Source: Ruegeria sp. A3M17 (lineage in GTDB: Bacteria > Pseudomonadota > Alphaproteobacteria > Rhodobacterales > Rhodobacteraceae). From it: a stretch of 64,000 bases of DNA. Of the stretch, positions 40,401-50,007 are shown piece by piece. The notes beneath the pieces were generated by a model. It had not been told where the DNA came from. It made no database searches and saw only the letters and a list, made by a program, of their open reading frames with translations. The stretch is from the NCBI RefSeq assembly GCF_003318255.1, contig NZ_QOCF01000018.1, forward strand, positions 124,001-188,000, given 5' to 3'. Both the position numbers and the translations under genes were made by a program. Position 1 is the stretch's first letter. Each line of letters starts with the position of its first letter.

Positions 40401-41059
40401 ACGGTAAGCTGGGCGAGATCTTCATCGACATGCATAAGGAAGGCGCTGGCTTCCGGGCGATGATGAACAACTTTGCCATCGCAGTGTCGGTTGGCCTGCA
40501 ATACGGTGTGCCGCTGGAAGAATTCGTCGACGCCTTTACCTTCACCAAGTTCGAACCGGCGGGGATGGTGCAGGGCAACGACTCGATCAAGAACGCGACG
40601 TCGATCCTGGATTACATCTTCCGCGAACTCGCCGTGTCCTATCTGGACCGTACCGATCTGGCCCATGTGAAACCCGAAGGTGCCACATTTGATGATCTGG
40701 GCCGGGGCGAGGAAGATGGCTTGTCCAACGTATCCGAGATCAGCGACAGCGCCGCGTCCAAGTCCTTGGAAGTGTTGAAACAAATCAGCTCGACCGGTTA
40801 TCTGCGCAAGCGACTGCCGCAGGATCTTGTGGTGTTCAACGGCGGCCAGCCCGAAGTTAACGGCATGGCGGAACCCGCCGCGCAATTCGAAGCCCCGGTT
40901 GCGGAAACTGCCGTTGCCACGGGCATGGACGCACGGACCAAGGCCAAGATGCAGGGGTACGAGGGCGATCCTTGCGGCGAATGCGGAAACTACACGCTGG
41001 TGCGCAATGGCACCTGCATGAAGTGCAACACCTGCGGTTCGACCAGCGGGTGTAGCTAA
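37439..41059 (+). CDS. nrdJ: Adenosylcobalamin-dependent (class II) ribonucleoside-diphosphate reductase
   Basis: Makes deoxyribonucleotides by radical chemistry started from adenosylcobalamin, with or without oxygen. The 1206-residue product has an N-terminal part with [17 protein letters not shown] near residue 140, [16 protein letters not shown] near residue 222, the radical-site region [22 protein letters not shown] near residue 462 and [23 protein letters not shown] near residue 662. The C-terminus ends in a cysteine-rich tail [21 protein letters not shown], which should bind metal or shuttle disulfide reduction. ATG 37439 is chosen over GTG-like upstream options as the family start. No class I nrdAB is in the window. 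Confidence 0.95.
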   Translation: MKIDRKFTKPGLDAYAELDFVSATSEIRNPDGTIVFRLDNIEVPTRWSQVASDVIAQKYFRKAGVPTKLKKVKEKDVPEFLWRSVPADGAEFDGETSSKQVFDRLAGAWAYWGWKGGYFSTEEDARAYFDEMRYMLATQRAAPNSPQWFNTGLHWAYGIDGPAQGHHYVDYKTGKLTKSKSAYEHPQPHACFIQSVDDDLVNEGGIMDLWVREARLFKYGSGTGTNFSHLRAEGEALSGGGKSSGLMGFLKIGDRAAGAIKSGGTTRRAAKMVIVDADHPDIEKFIEWKVIEEQKVASIVAGSKMHEKMLNGIFEAIRTWDGAQDDAYDPKKNDALQAAVREAKKVAIPETYIKRVLDYAKQGHDSIEFPTYDTDWDSEAYSSVSGQNSNNSIRVTNAFLTAVEKDADWELINRTDGKVSKTVKARDLWEKVGHAAWACADPGIQFHDTVNEWHTCPKDGEIRGSNPCSEYMFLDDTACNLASMNLLTFLKDGEFQAEDYMHASRLWTLTLEISVTMAQFPSKEIAQLSYDFRTLGLGYANIGGLLMNMGHSYDSDEGRAICGALTAIMTGVAYATSAEIAGELGTFKGYERNADNMLRVIRNHRRASQGVTDGYEKLAVKPVPLDHGNCPDKRLVDLAMSAWDEALSLGEKNGYRNAQATVIAPTGTIGLVMDCDTTGIEPDFALVKFKKLAGGGYFKIINRSVPSALEKQGYSSSQIEEIVGYAVGHGTIGNAPGINHTSLTGHGFGPNELAKVDAALESAFDIRFVFNQWTLGEDFCTGVLGIPATKLNDPTFDLLRHLGFTKADIDAANDHVCGTMTLEGAPHLKEEHYSIFDCANPCGKKGKRFLGVDSHITMMAAAQSFISGAISKTINMPNDATIEDCQKAYELSWSLGVKANALYRDGSKLSQPLAAALVEDDDEAAEVLESGTAHEKAVVLAEKVIEKVVVKEIIRSHREKLPHRRKGYTQKAIVGGHKVYLRTGEFEDGKLGEIFIDMHKEGAGFRAMMNNFAIAVSVGLQYGVPLEEFVDAFTFTKFEPAGMVQGNDSIKNATSILDYIFRELAVSYLDRTDLAHVKPEGATFDDLGRGEEDGLSNVSEISDSAASKSLEVLKQISSTGYLRKRLPQDLVVFNGGQPEVNGMAEPAAQFEAPVAETAVATGMDARTKAKMQGYEGDPCGECGNYTLVRNGTCMKCNTCGSTSGCS

Positions 41060-41357
41060 GGAAAACGCCCCGTCAGGCGGGGTGTAGGGATCAGGGTTTC
41101 CCCTCGGATGTCCGATCCCGACGAACACGGAGCAAGGCGTTGAGACTTACCAAATACGCCTTGGTCCACTCGGTCGACATGCCCGTGTCGACCGGGAACA
41201 GGGTGGGGCGGAATATTTGCTCTTTCCCACTCTCTCACGGGACGGGTGCGCTCGTCCCATGCGACGTCCAGGCCGCAGGCAAACAAAACACCGGGCGGTC
41301 AACGAATGGAGCCTGGATGGCGAAACTGACAGGGGGCTTCGGCCCCCTTTCTTTTTG
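41060..41357 (+). ncRNA. Candidate structured RNA or long 3' UTR downstream of nrdJ
   Basis: The segment between nrdJ and a strong terminator contains a 9-pair perfect stem CGGTCGACA-TGCCCG-TGTCGACCG (41171-41194), a GGGACG/CGTCCC stem (41240-41259) and a GGGATC/GATCCC stem around 41087-41120. It has no convincing ORF with a ribosome-binding site. It could be an independent small RNA or simply the nrdJ 3' UTR. I do not recognise it as 6S, SRP, tmRNA or RNase P RNA. Confidence 0.35.
41331..41357 (+). terminator. Rho-independent terminator with TTCG tetraloop
   Basis: AGGGGGC-TTCG-GCCCCCT, a 7-pair stem with a stable tetraloop, followed by TTCTTTTTG. It lies about 270 bases after nrdJ. Confidence 0.85.
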
Positions 41358-41603
41358 CCCCCCGAGTCGGTGATTTAGGCAGGGCCTTGCCGGAACGGCA
41401 CAGGCGCATCGGGCAAGAACCGCCGAAACGTGGATTGTATGTTTCGCCCAGCGGTTGATTGCAGACGCGACTCGGACAAACACGCGGAGAATGGCGCGAA
41501 ACAGGGTGTGTTGCCGGGTTGGGGTGACGACATTCATCGGTTTGGTGTCTGTGGTGCCTGTCCGGACGAAAACACACACAAATACCACTTAGGAGGCATC
41601 ACA

Positions 41604-41849
41604 ATGAAACCGCAAAACCTGGCAATCATTTCCGCATTCGTATTGGGCCTGCCGGCGATGGCTGCCGCGCAGTCCTCGGCGGACACCAACGGCGACGGAG
41701 TTCTGACCATAGAAGAAGTTCAGGCCGTTCTGCCCGAGGTTGACGCCGATGGTTTCTCGGCGATGGACGCCAACGGCGACGGGTCCCTGGACGCAGATGA
41801 AATTGCCATCGCACAGGAAGCAGGGTTGCTACCGCCCAGCAACGGCTAA
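41604..41849 (+). CDS. Small secreted EF-hand calcium-binding protein
   Basis: Protein of 81 residues with a signal peptide (cleavage after AMAAA near residue 22), leaving about 59 residues in the periplasm or outside. Two EF-hand loops are clear: DTNGDGVLTIEE (27-38) and DANGDGSLDADE (55-66), both with the D-x-[ND]-x-D-G pattern and terminal Glu. A partial loop DADGFSAMD lies between them. The ribosome-binding site AGGAGG eight bases before the ATG is perfect. The partner is unknown; calcium binding is inferred from the loops. Confidence 0.85.
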   Translation: MKPQNLAIISAFVLGLPAMAAAQSSADTNGDGVLTIEEVQAVLPEVDADGFSAMDANGDGSLDADEIAIAQEAGLLPPSNG

Positions 41850-41864
41850 TCCTGCGAAGGCATC

Positions 41865-41890
41865 GGCGGCCCGTACCCCCACGGGCCGCC
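41865..41890. terminator. Terminator-like hairpin between the EF-hand gene and the MttB-family gene
   Basis: A 10-pair perfect stem (GGCGGCCCGT with ACGGGCCGCC) with a six-base loop ACCCCC. The T-run is weak on both sides, so termination may be partial or Rho-assisted, but the position between two convergent stops fits. Confidence 0.55.
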
Positions 41891-41903
41891 ATATTTCAAT
41901 GGG

Positions 41904-43448
41904 TTACGCGGGCAAGTAAATGTTGAATCTACCGCGTAGTTCGGCATCCAAAAGCGGATCGAATCTGGCCGGAGACGGGGTCGAGAGAATCTCTTCCTTC
42001 CGGTTCACCGCCTTTTCGATCAAATCGGGTTTGCCAATTTCCACCCATTCTTTCGGGGACGACCGGTCGCCAAAGGTGGGATAGACATAGTCCGCCTGCA
42101 TGCGGCTCAACGTTGCATCGGTTCCCAGATAGTGACCCGGTCCGCCGATACAGACTTCGGCCATCTGATCCAGTGCCAGCGTTTCGTCAGTCACTTCGAT
42201 GCCGCGTACACAGCGTTGCGCTTGCCCGATAAGGTCATCGCTGAGGATCAGGCTTTCATGGCAGAATCCCAGCAGCGAGGCATGCATGCCTGCGGACTCA
42301 TACACCATGTTCAGACCCGAAAGCCCGGCCATGACGTTCGAGCACATCTGCTCCCACCCGGCTTGCATGTCGGGCAGCTTCGCATCCGAAGCACCGGCGG
42401 CCGCGCCGCCCGGCAGGTCGTAGAAGTGGTGCATTTGGGCGCAGCCAGCTGTCAGTAGTGCTTGTTCGCCAGACCCGATGGACATCGCACCTGTGCGCAG
42501 ATCAAGGCCAAAGGGCCAAGTTCCAAAAATCGCGGGGGCACCGGGGCTTACGGCGTTTACGTAAACCAATCCGGCCAGGCATTCGGCGGTGGCCTGCGCG
42601 ATAGCACCGGCGATTGTCGAGGGTGCGGTGGCACCGGCCATTCCGGCCGACAGCAGCAAAACGGGCATGCCCGCCTTGATGCATTCCTCCATGACTTCAC
42701 AGCTTTCGGTTGCAAATTTCATCGGCGGAACAACAAAGCAGTTCGAGTTCGACATAAAGGGCCGCTCACGCCACTTATCCTCGCCACCAGCGATCATGTG
42801 CAGCATCTCAATCGCCGGGGCAACATGGCTGGGTTCGGTGAAGGACGTGCCGATATGTTTGAACGTGCCGGATGTGGTGGCGTAGACGGTGTTCAAGTCC
42901 ATTTCAAGGTTGTCCGCAATGTCGCGGCACACCATTGGGCGCTGAACAAAGTGAATGTTTTCAAGTTGTTCACAGATTCGGGATGCGTCGTGTAAGTCTT
43001 GAAGGGTCGAATCTCGGTATTCCTGCCCGTGCACGTCAACCATGCTGACAGCTGCGCCGGCCGTGCCAAAGTGGACGCGGTTGCCCGACAGTTCCAGATC
43101 GGAATTGCCGTCCCGGGAATGCAAAGTGACCGAGCGATTGGCTTTGGCGATCGTGTCTTCCACCAAAGCACGGGGGAAGCGGATACGCCCGTCGTCGCCC
43201 AAGATACAGCCAGCGCCCACAAGATAGTCGATCCCGCTTTGTGGGGCGTCCGCCAAACCAATGGTTTCCAGTGCGGTCAGTGCGGTCTGGTGGATGCGTT
43301 CAATCTGTGCCGGGGTCAGTACCTTCAGCGTGCCGCCCTCCATGCCGGGGCGGATCGGGCGCAGATGTTCGGGCAGCGCTGTGGCACGGGCTGCACGGCG
43401 CGCGGCACGACCGCCGCTGCGCGATGAGTTTCGGGTTTGTTTGTTCAT
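41904..43448 (-). CDS. Trimethylamine methyltransferase (MttB) family protein without pyrrolysine
   Basis: Corrinoid-dependent methyltransferase homologue of 514 residues. After a basic N-terminus rich in Arg and Ala, the MttB-family TIM barrel runs from about 45 to 500, with LTPAQIERIHQTALTALETIG, SMVDVHGQEYRDST, EMLHMIAGG, LLSAGMAGATAPSTIAGA and TAGCAQMHHFYDLPGGAAAG segments. The frame has no in-frame amber codon, so it lacks pyrrolysine like the glycine-betaine-type members. The substrate (a betaine or other quaternary amine) is inferred. The cognate corrinoid protein may be the one at 14760. A 30-codon ORF with a good ribosome-binding site lies just upstream; its own ribosome-binding site is poor, suggesting coupling. 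Confidence 0.85.
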   Translation of the reverse strand: MNKQTRNSSRSGGRAARRAARATALPEHLRPIRPGMEGGTLKVLTPAQIERIHQTALTALETIGLADAPQSGIDYLVGAGCILGDDGRIRFPRALVEDTIAKANRSVTLHSRDGNSDLELSGNRVHFGTAGAAVSMVDVHGQEYRDSTLQDLHDASRICEQLENIHFVQRPMVCRDIADNLEMDLNTVYATTSGTFKHIGTSFTEPSHVAPAIEMLHMIAGGEDKWRERPFMSNSNCFVVPPMKFATESCEVMEECIKAGMPVLLLSAGMAGATAPSTIAGAIAQATAECLAGLVYVNAVSPGAPAIFGTWPFGLDLRTGAMSIGSGEQALLTAGCAQMHHFYDLPGGAAAGASDAKLPDMQAGWEQMCSNVMAGLSGLNMVYESAGMHASLLGFCHESLILSDDLIGQAQRCVRGIEVTDETLALDQMAEVCIGGPGHYLGTDATLSRMQADYVYPTFGDRSSPKEWVEIGKPDLIEKAVNRKEEILSTPSPARFDPLLDAELRGRFNIYLPA

Positions 43449-43491
43449 AATTTAAGGTCCGGTCGAGAAAGTACGTTCAGGGTGAGTGTAC

Positions 43492-43584
43492 TCAGACCAC
43501 AACCGGACGCCCACGCGCGGCACGCCCGCGATCCGCACCAATGGTACGGCTGATCAGGCGAATCTTCCAAACGTCACTTTGCAT
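43492..43584 (-). CDS. Short Arg-rich ORF (30 aa) in front of the MttB-family gene
   Basis: Reading the minus strand, GAGG lies seven bases before an ATG that opens a 30-codon frame, product beginning MQSDVWKIRLISRTIGADR and continuing with an RGRAARGRP-like basic tail. It ends 43 bases before the MttB-family start. It could be a leader peptide regulating that gene or a small basic protein. No family is recognised. Evidence is the ribosome-binding site, position and same strand only. Confidence 0.4.
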   Translation of the reverse strand: MQSDVWKIRLISRTIGADRGRAARGRPVVV

Positions 43585-43865
43585 GCGGGTCCTCAATTGG
43601 TGATGCAAATTTTCTCAATACGAGGGCGCACAATCTGTCCTGTTTGCGACCTGAGGGGCCAAAAACGAAGTGTTGTGCCTTGTCCGCATCACGTTCTTGC
43701 GGTGGGGTAAAGTTTTTTCCCGAATGTGGGAAAATCTGTTAAGCTTCCATCACTTATTTAAGAGTGGTCCGTGATCTCAATGGATTTTTAACGATTGCAG
43801 ACCAAGTTTTATGTGATGAAGTCCGTTATCTGTCGGGCGCGCTGCAAGGAATTTTGGAGAGGTTG
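43585..43865. other. Divergent promoter region between the MttB-family unit and an outer-membrane protein
   Basis: About 280 bases, AT-richer than the genes, with A/T runs around 43700-43760. No gene is seen. It must hold the promoters of both divergent units but no boxes are distinct enough to assign. Confidence 0.4.
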
Positions 43866-44384
43866 ATGAAAGCCCTGATGGCCCTCATGACCACTTGCCT
43901 GACAATCGGCATTGCGCCGGTATATGCAGAGGATTGGACGGGGGCGTATGCGGGCTTTAGCTTTGGCTATGCGGATGTAGATGGCCCAAATAACTCTGGC
44001 GGAAACGACACGACTTTTGGACCGCTTGTCGGTTATGACCATGACTTCGGGAATTTCGTTCTTGGCGGTGAGCTGGAATACAACCGGCTCTCGCTGGATC
44101 TGGGGCAGGGTGAAGGCAGCGTGGACAGTCTGACCCGACTTAAGTTGCGCGGTGGTTATGATTTCGGACCGGCCTTGGGCTATGTTGTTGTAGGCGCGGC
44201 CCGATTGGATGCGTCGCCCGAAAATGACACCGCTGCGGTTTACGGGATCGGGATTGCCTATCCCATTGGCGACAGTTTCGTCATCAGTGGTGAGGCCTTG
44301 CGTCAGAATTTTAACGACGTCACCCGAAGCCAGGGAGATATTGACGCCAACGTGTTCAACCTGCGTACAACCTTCCGGTTTTAA
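43866..44384 (+). CDS. Outer-membrane beta-barrel protein (OmpA/OmpX-like)
   Basis: Protein of 172 residues with a signal peptide (cleavage after VYAE near residue 20) and an alternating hydrophobic/polar pattern of about eight strands: WTGAYAGFSFGYAD, TTFGPLVGYDHDF, FVLGGELEYNRL, LKLRGGYDFG, GYVVVGAARL, AAVYGIGIAYPIG and NVFNLRTTFRF. The C-terminal Phe is the usual barrel-assembly signal. GGAGAGG precedes ATG 43866. The function (porin or adhesin-like) cannot be read from the sequence. Confidence 0.85.
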   Translation: MKALMALMTTCLTIGIAPVYAEDWTGAYAGFSFGYADVDGPNNSGGNDTTFGPLVGYDHDFGNFVLGGELEYNRLSLDLGQGEGSVDSLTRLKLRGGYDFGPALGYVVVGAARLDASPENDTAAVYGIGIAYPIGDSFVISGEALRQNFNDVTRSQGDIDANVFNLRTTFRF

Positions 44385-44390
44385 TGCCGT

Positions 44391-45578
44391 CTATTCCGCC
44401 GCGTGACTTTCTGCCAGGACGGCGGCGAAATCGCAAATCGTTCTGAGTGCTGCAGCAAAGCGGTCGTCATCAATTGTCATCGCAACGCGCACGTGCCCTT
44501 CCGCCGCGGTGCCAAAACTCTCACCGGGCATGACGGCAATTGCGTGTGTATCCAGCAATGCGTTGGCGAATGCCTCACCGCTTAGCCCGGCTGCGCGGAT
44601 GTCCAGCATCAGGTACATCGCACCCTGTGCCGGTACCAGGCCGATGGTGTTCTGGGTGGCAAGAATCTCGACCGCCAATGCGCGACGGCGCCGGAACGGC
44701 GCCGCGATTTCCTCTTCAAGATCATGGCCCGCGCTCAAGGCAAAACTGGCGGCGTCCTGAATGAACCCGGGCACGCCGTAAGTTGTGTGCGTTGCCAGAT
44801 TGATGAGATGGGCGATCACCTCCTCAGGGCCGACCACCCAACCGCATCGGGACCCGGTCATCGCATGCGACTTGGACATCGAACCAACGACCAAAGTACG
44901 TTCGGCCATTTCGGGCAGGGTACGTGGTGAGATATGCTCACCTTCCCAGACCTGCGTGTCATAAACCTCATCCGAGATCAGCCACAGGTCGCGGTCACGG
45001 CAAACACCTGCGATACCGTTCAGCGTCTCGCGGGAATATACGACGCCAGTGGGGTTGTTCGGGCTGTTGATCAACAGCGAAACCGCACCATCTGCCGCCG
45101 CATCGATCTGCTGCGCGCGCGGCTGGAATGCATCCTCGGCGGTAGTCTGGATGGCGCAGGCTGTCGCACCGGCGCCTCGGATCGTGCCAGGGTAAGTCGC
45201 GTAATAGGGATCGAGATACAGGCCGATATCACCGGGATTGCACACCGCCACGTGGGCTGCGAATAGCGCAGATTGGCCGCCCGGAGTGATCAACACGTTG
45301 TTTCGGCTTGTCTTCTGACCGGTGCGGGCCTGAATGCGCGCGGCAACAGTGTCGCGCAGCAAATCCGACCCGGGCACAACGGCATAGCCCGTGTTTCCCT
45401 GACGTGCCGATAGATCCATGGCATCCAGAATGGTCGGGTGCGTGCGAATGTCATGCTCACCAATGGTGAGTTCAGTAATGACGTGCCCTTCGCTGATCAT
45501 CCGGCGCGCGCGGTAAAATACATCCCACCCATCACTGCCACCTCCGGTCAGATGAGTGATACGCTGCGACAGTTTCAT
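44391..45578 (-). CDS. PLP-dependent class I aminotransferase
   Basis: Fold-type I aminotransferase of 395 residues, similar in type to aspartate/tyrosine aminotransferases of subgroup I-gamma. The PLP lysine is in GSMSKSHAMTGSRCGW near residue 235, with NSPNNPTGVVYS near residue 170, ISDEVYDTQVW near residue 202 and a C-terminal HVRVAMT motif with the substrate-carboxylate Arg. The substrate is unknown. It converges with the outer-membrane protein gene, leaving six bases between stops. Confidence 0.87.
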   Translation of the reverse strand: MKLSQRITHLTGGGSDGWDVFYRARRMISEGHVITELTIGEHDIRTHPTILDAMDLSARQGNTGYAVVPGSDLLRDTVAARIQARTGQKTSRNNVLITPGGQSALFAAHVAVCNPGDIGLYLDPYYATYPGTIRGAGATACAIQTTAEDAFQPRAQQIDAAADGAVSLLINSPNNPTGVVYSRETLNGIAGVCRDRDLWLISDEVYDTQVWEGEHISPRTLPEMAERTLVVGSMSKSHAMTGSRCGWVVGPEEVIAHLINLATHTTYGVPGFIQDAASFALSAGHDLEEEIAAPFRRRRALAVEILATQNTIGLVPAQGAMYLMLDIRAAGLSGEAFANALLDTHAIAVMPGESFGTAAEGHVRVAMTIDDDRFAAALRTICDFAAVLAESHAAE

Positions 45579-45636
45579 GGCACGCTCCGATTTTGTCTTC
45601 AGCGCAGAATGGGCCAGAGGCGTTGAAAAATGTCAA

Positions 45637-45981
45637 TCAGCTTCGTGGGGGTAAAGTAGACTGCACTTTTTTCGTCAGGGAAGACCGCACCAGATCGTAG
45701 GATGTGGCCAGCCGATGACGCAGCTCATCCTCGTCACAGTCAAACGGCAGCCGGATCCAGCTGCGGTGAAAATAGGGGGCCTTCGTGCCAATTCCGGCGT
45801 CTATCAGCATCTGAGCCGTCTCGATATCAGGCGTTTTGACGGACACGCCATCGTTGGCAGCGCCGATGCAGGCAAACATCTTGCCGCCAACCTTCCAGGC
45901 ATCATGGCCTCCGCCCCAAGGGTCGGAAAGGTCAGCGCCTGGAAACGTGCGGCAGATTGAATTGACGAATTCTCGGCTCAT
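45637..45981 (-). CDS. MmcQ/YjbR family protein
   Basis: Protein of 114 residues matching the MmcQ/YjbR fold: FVNSICRTFPGADLSDPWGGGHDAWKVGGKMFACI at the start, VSVKTPDIETAQMLI near residue 47, and a KAPYFHRSWIRLPF segment near residue 67. The family has a double-wing DNA-binding-like fold, but no function is established. ATG 45981 gives the usual family length; ATG 46041 would add 20 residues. Neither has a clear ribosome-binding site. Confidence 0.82.
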   Translation of the reverse strand: MSREFVNSICRTFPGADLSDPWGGGHDAWKVGGKMFACIGAANDGVSVKTPDIETAQMLIDAGIGTKAPYFHRSWIRLPFDCDEDELRHRLATSYDLVRSSLTKKVQSTLPPRS

Positions 45982-46196
45982 GGCCGAAAGGGTGCGCGAC
46001 CTTGAGATTGAACTCAAGTCTTGGCTGAACGCGTTGTCCATGCTAGGGGAAGGACATGAACCGTATGACCTGCATCATTATCTGCTGCATTACCTGCTGA
46101 TTTATCAAGCGGGCCGGTTTCTTTCGTTTTCATCCCTGAGACAAGTTGCTAAGCCCGCGCCAAGCGCAAGCATTTGCTGTCTTTAGGAGCCGACCG

Positions 46197-47594
46197 ATGA
46201 CAACGATCAAACTGCACAACACACGGACGCGGACGAAAGAAGAATTTGTTCCGATCGATCCTGAAAACGTGCAGATGTATGTCTGCGGACCCACGGTCTA
46301 TGATCGCGCCCATCTGGGCAATGCGCGACCCGTGGTGGTGTTTGACGTGCTCTATCGTTTGCTGCGCCATGTCTACGGCGTGGATCACGTGACCTATGTA
46401 CGCAATTTCACCGACGTGGATGACAAGATCAACGCGACCGCGCTGGCACGTCAGAAGGCGGGTGCCGAGGGGACGCTGGAGCAGTTGGTGCAAGAGCGTT
46501 CGGATGAAACCATCGGCTGGTATCTGCATGACATGGGCGCGTTGGGCGCGCTTGAGCCCGACGAGATGCCCCGTGCGACTCAGTACATCGCGCAAATGGT
46601 TGCGATGATTAAGGATTTGATCGCGAAGGGTCACGCCTACGCAGCCGAAGGGCACGTTCTGTTCGCGGTTGATAGCTGGAAGGAACACTACGGCGCTTTG
46701 TCTGGTCGCTCCGTCGATGACATGATCGCCGGTGCCCGGGTTGAGGTTGCGCCCTACAAGCGGAACCCGATGGATTTCGTGCTGTGGAAGCCCTCGACCG
46801 ATGAGTTGCCGGGGTGGGACAGCCCTTGGGGCCGTGGTCGTCCGGGTTGGCACATCGAATGCTCGGCCATGAGCTATGAGCTGTTGGGTGAGAGCTTTGA
46901 TATTCACGGCGGCGGCAACGACCTGATGTTCCCGCATCATGAAAACGAGATCGCCCAGAGCAAATGCGCCCATCCGCATGGTGAGTTCGCGCGGTACTGG
47001 CTGCACAATGAGATGTTGCAGGTGGAAGGCAAGAAGATGTCCAAATCGCTGGGCAACTTCTTCACCGTACATGACTTGCTGGAACAGGGCGTGCCGGGTG
47101 AGGTGATCCGCTTTGTCTTTCTGCAGACCCACTATCGCAAGCCGATGGACTGGACCGAGAAAAAGGCCCGTGAGGCTGAGGCGACGCTGCGCAAGTGGCG
47201 GGCGCTGACAGCGGGCATCGAGCCCGCCGCCAGCGCTGCACCCGCAGTCGTTGCTGCGCTAGGGGACGACCTGAACACGGCGGGTGCTTTGGCGGAGTTG
47301 CACCGTTTGGCGGCGGATGGTGATGCGGCCTCGTTGCTGGCTGGTGCTCAGTTACTTGGTCTGTTGTCGCAAGAAATGGGTGCTTGGGCTGATACGGCTT
47401 CGGTGGATCTTTCATCTCATGTAGACAGATTGTCTGATGCGCGGGCGAGTGCAATGCAGAGCAAAGACTTCTCGGAAGTCGATCGCCTAAAGGCAGCTTA
47501 CCTGGCCGCTGGTCTGGAAGTACGGATGAGCAAGGACGGTGTTGAACTGGTTCCAGGCACCGGGTTCGATGCGGCTAAGCTGGAGGGCGTATGA
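46197..47594 (+). CDS. cysS: Cysteine-tRNA ligase
   Basis: Charges tRNA-Cys. The 465-residue product carries the zinc/cysteine site and HIGH-like motif in [19 protein letters not shown] near residue 28, [10 protein letters not shown] near residue 218 with the second zinc Cys, [19 protein letters not shown] near residue 240, and the signature [11 protein letters not shown] near residue 280. ATG 46197 has TAGGAG upstream. It overlaps cimA by four bases. Confidence 0.95.
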   Translation: MTTIKLHNTRTRTKEEFVPIDPENVQMYVCGPTVYDRAHLGNARPVVVFDVLYRLLRHVYGVDHVTYVRNFTDVDDKINATALARQKAGAEGTLEQLVQERSDETIGWYLHDMGALGALEPDEMPRATQYIAQMVAMIKDLIAKGHAYAAEGHVLFAVDSWKEHYGALSGRSVDDMIAGARVEVAPYKRNPMDFVLWKPSTDELPGWDSPWGRGRPGWHIECSAMSYELLGESFDIHGGGNDLMFPHHENEIAQSKCAHPHGEFARYWLHNEMLQVEGKKMSKSLGNFFTVHDLLEQGVPGEVIRFVFLQTHYRKPMDWTEKKAREAEATLRKWRALTAGIEPAASAAPAVVAALGDDLNTAGALAELHRLAADGDAASLLAGAQLLGLLSQEMGAWADTASVDLSSHVDRLSDARASAMQSKDFSEVDRLKAAYLAAGLEVRMSKDGVELVPGTGFDAAKLEGV

Positions 47595-49228
47595 TGACCA
47601 AAGAACGCCTCTACCTCTACGACACCACGTTGCGCGACGGGCAGCAAACGCAGGGGGTGCAGTTCTCGACCGCTGAGAAGGTGCAGATCGCGCAGGCTCT
47701 GGACGAGTTGGGCGTGGACTATATCGAGGGCGGCTGGCCGGGGGCGAACCCGACGGACAGCGCGTTTTTTGATGCGGCTCCCAAAACGTCGGCCTGCTTG
47801 ACCGCGTTTGGGATGACCAAGCGATCGGGCCGGTCGGCTGAGAATGACGATGTTCTGGCGGCGGTGATGAACGCGGGTACGCGGGCTGTGTGTCTGGTGG
47901 GTAAGTCACACGATTATCACGTGACGGGTGCGCTCGGCATCTCGCTTGAGGAGAATGTCGAGAACGTCCGTGCCTCGGTTGCGCATATTGTGGCGCAGGG
48001 GCGCGAGGCGTTGTTTGATGCCGAGCATTTCTTTGACGGCTACAAGGACAATCCAACCTATGCGCTTGAGGTTTGCCAGGCCGCGATGGATGCCGGTGCG
48101 CGCTGGGTTGTTCTGTGCGACACCAATGGCGGCGCTTTGCCCGCGGAGGTGTCTCGGATTGTGTCCGAGATGGTCGCGGCGGGCCTGCCGGGGGACCGGC
48201 TGGGTATCCATACTCATAACGATACGGAAAACGCGGTGGCCTGTACTTTGGCGGCTGTCGATGCAGGGGCGCGGCAGGTTCAGGGAACCTTGAACGGATT
48301 GGGAGAGCGTTGCGGAAATGCGAACCTGACCTCATTGATACCGACGCTGCTGCAGAAAGAACCTTATGCATCGAGCTTTGACATCGGCGTCAGTGTCGAG
48401 GCGCTGGCGGGTCTGACCCGCGTCAGCCGCATGCTGGACGAGATCCTGAACCGAGTGCCCAGCAAGCAATCAGCCTATGTCGGGGCGTCCGCATTTGCGC
48501 ACAAGGCAGGGCTGCATGCCAGCGCGATCCTCAAGGACCCGACGACCTACGAACATGTGGATCCGGCGTCGGTTGGGAACACACGGATCATTCCGATGTC
48601 AAACCAGGCGGGGCAGTCGAACCTGCGCCAGCGCTTGATCGAGGCCGGTTTGTCGGTCGAACCCGGTGACCCGGCCTTGGGCCGTATCCTCGAGCGGATC
48701 AAGCTGCGCGAGGCGGAAGGTTATTCCTACGACACCGCGCAGGCCAGCTTTGAGCTTCTGGCGCGGGACGAACTGGGTCAACTGCCCGAGTTCTTCGAGG
48801 TCAAGCGTTATAAAGTCACCGTTGAACGGCGCAAGAACAAGTACAACAAGATGGTCAGCTTGTCCGAGGCCGTTGTTGTGGTGAAGGTCGATGGTGAAAA
48901 GAAGCTGTCGGTCAGCGAGTCTCTGGATGGGTCCGGCGGTGACCGGGGTCCAGTGAACGCGCTGGCCAAGGCGCTGGCCAAAGATCTTGGACAGTATTCG
49001 CGGATTCTGGACGATATGCACTTGGTCGACTTCAAGGTGCGTATCACGCAGGGCGGCACCGAGGCTGTGACCCGCGTCATCATCGACAGCGAAGACGGGC
49101 AGGGGCGCCGGTGGTCCACTGTCGGCGTCAGTGCGAACATAGTCGACGCCTCGTTCGAGGCACTGCTGGACGCGATCCAATGGAAACTGGTGCGTGATTG
49201 TGGGCCGCAAACGGCGGTGGCTGAGTGA
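47591..49228 (+). CDS. cimA: Citramalate synthase
   Basis: Condenses pyruvate with acetyl-CoA to (R)-citramalate, an entry into isoleucine synthesis independent of threonine. The 545-residue product has [18 protein letters not shown] at the start, [10 protein letters not shown] near residue 47, [21 protein letters not shown] near residue 206 with metal-binding His, and a C-terminal LeuA-type allosteric domain from about 395. Length and the GGWPGANP variant favour CimA over 2-isopropylmalate synthase. It starts in the overlap ATGATG with the cysS stop and ends in a GTGA overlap with the next gene. Confidence 0.92.
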   Translation: MMTKERLYLYDTTLRDGQQTQGVQFSTAEKVQIAQALDELGVDYIEGGWPGANPTDSAFFDAAPKTSACLTAFGMTKRSGRSAENDDVLAAVMNAGTRAVCLVGKSHDYHVTGALGISLEENVENVRASVAHIVAQGREALFDAEHFFDGYKDNPTYALEVCQAAMDAGARWVVLCDTNGGALPAEVSRIVSEMVAAGLPGDRLGIHTHNDTENAVACTLAAVDAGARQVQGTLNGLGERCGNANLTSLIPTLLQKEPYASSFDIGVSVEALAGLTRVSRMLDEILNRVPSKQSAYVGASAFAHKAGLHASAILKDPTTYEHVDPASVGNTRIIPMSNQAGQSNLRQRLIEAGLSVEPGDPALGRILERIKLREAEGYSYDTAQASFELLARDELGQLPEFFEVKRYKVTVERRKNKYNKMVSLSEAVVVVKVDGEKKLSVSESLDGSGGDRGPVNALAKALAKDLGQYSRILDDMHLVDFKVRITQGGTEAVTRVIIDSEDGQGRRWSTVGVSANIVDASFEALLDAIQWKLVRDCGPQTAVAE

Positions 49229-50007
49229 GCGCGCCATTTGACGATGACGTCAAGGCCTGTGCCGCGCTGTTGCATCGGGCCGATCCTGACCGGTTCATGG
49301 CGGCCATGGCGGCCCCGGTTTCCGCACGGGCGGTGTTGTTTCCGATCTATGCGCTGAACATCGAAGTCGCCCGGGCACCCTGGGTGACGCAAGAGCCGAT
49401 GATTGCCGAGATGCGCCTGCAATGGTGGCGCGATGCGTTGCAAGAAATTGCCGAAGGTCCGACTGTTCGCCGGCATGAGGTCGTCACACCGCTGTCGCGT
49501 GTCTTGTCCCCTCATCTTGCGTCGATGATGGATGAATATGTGGCCGTCAGGCGTTGGGATATTTATCGCGACCCGTTCGAAGACGAAGATCATTTCGACG
49601 CGTACATAAACCACAGCGCGGGCACGCTTACGGTGGTAGCAGCACAGGCGCTGGGGTCGGCAGATGAGGATGTCGTGCGGGACTTTGGCTATGCCGTTGG
49701 GGTCGCCAACTGGTTGCGCGCCATCCCGGACCTCGAAGCACGCGGGCGAATTCCGCTGTTGGATGGAACGCCTGCGGGTGTTCAGCGTCTGGCTGAAAAA
49801 GCGTACGGGCGGTTGAAACGGGCGCGGACACAGCGGCGCTCGGTTTCGGTAAAAGCCGCCGCTGCGCTGCATGCGGGTTGGCAAACCGAATTGGTTCTAA
49901 AGCAGGTCATTGCGCGCCCGGACAGGGTCGCCTCAGGAACCCTTGGGCCGGGTGAAATCCGCCGCCGCCTGTCATTGATGGTGCAGGCGGCAACGGGGCG
50001 CTGGTAG
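49225..50007 (+). CDS. Squalene/phytoene synthase family protein (NDUFAF6-like)
   Basis: All-helical isoprenoid-synthase-fold protein of 260 residues. Segments RAVLFPIYALNIEVARAPWVTQEPMIAEMRLQWWRDAL (about 34-72) and AYINHSAGTLTVVAAQALG (about 127-145) match the squalene/phytoene synthase family, but the canonical DxxxD substrate motifs are degenerate. It more resembles the NDUFAF6 group implicated in complex I assembly in eukaryotes; a role in isoprenoid synthesis is not supported here. It starts with GTG in the cimA stop (GTGA). Confidence 0.8.
   Translation: MSAPFDDDVKACAALLHRADPDRFMAAMAAPVSARAVLFPIYALNIEVARAPWVTQEPMIAEMRLQWWRDALQEIAEGPTVRRHEVVTPLSRVLSPHLASMMDEYVAVRRWDIYRDPFEDEDHFDAYINHSAGTLTVVAAQALGSADEDVVRDFGYAVGVANWLRAIPDLEARGRIPLLDGTPAGVQRLAEKAYGRLKRARTQRRSVSVKAAAALHAGWQTELVLKQVIARPDRVASGTLGPGEIRRRLSLMVQAATGRW

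Noticed and set aside
41140-41373. A 77-codon frame starting at TTG downstream of nrdJ
   Set aside because: It has no ribosome-binding site, reads through the terminator stem, and the region is better explained as structured noncoding RNA or 3' UTR.
47487-48371. A 294-codon minus-strand frame over cimA
   Set aside because: Antisense to cimA, rich in Pro, Arg and Ser as expected for a shadow frame.
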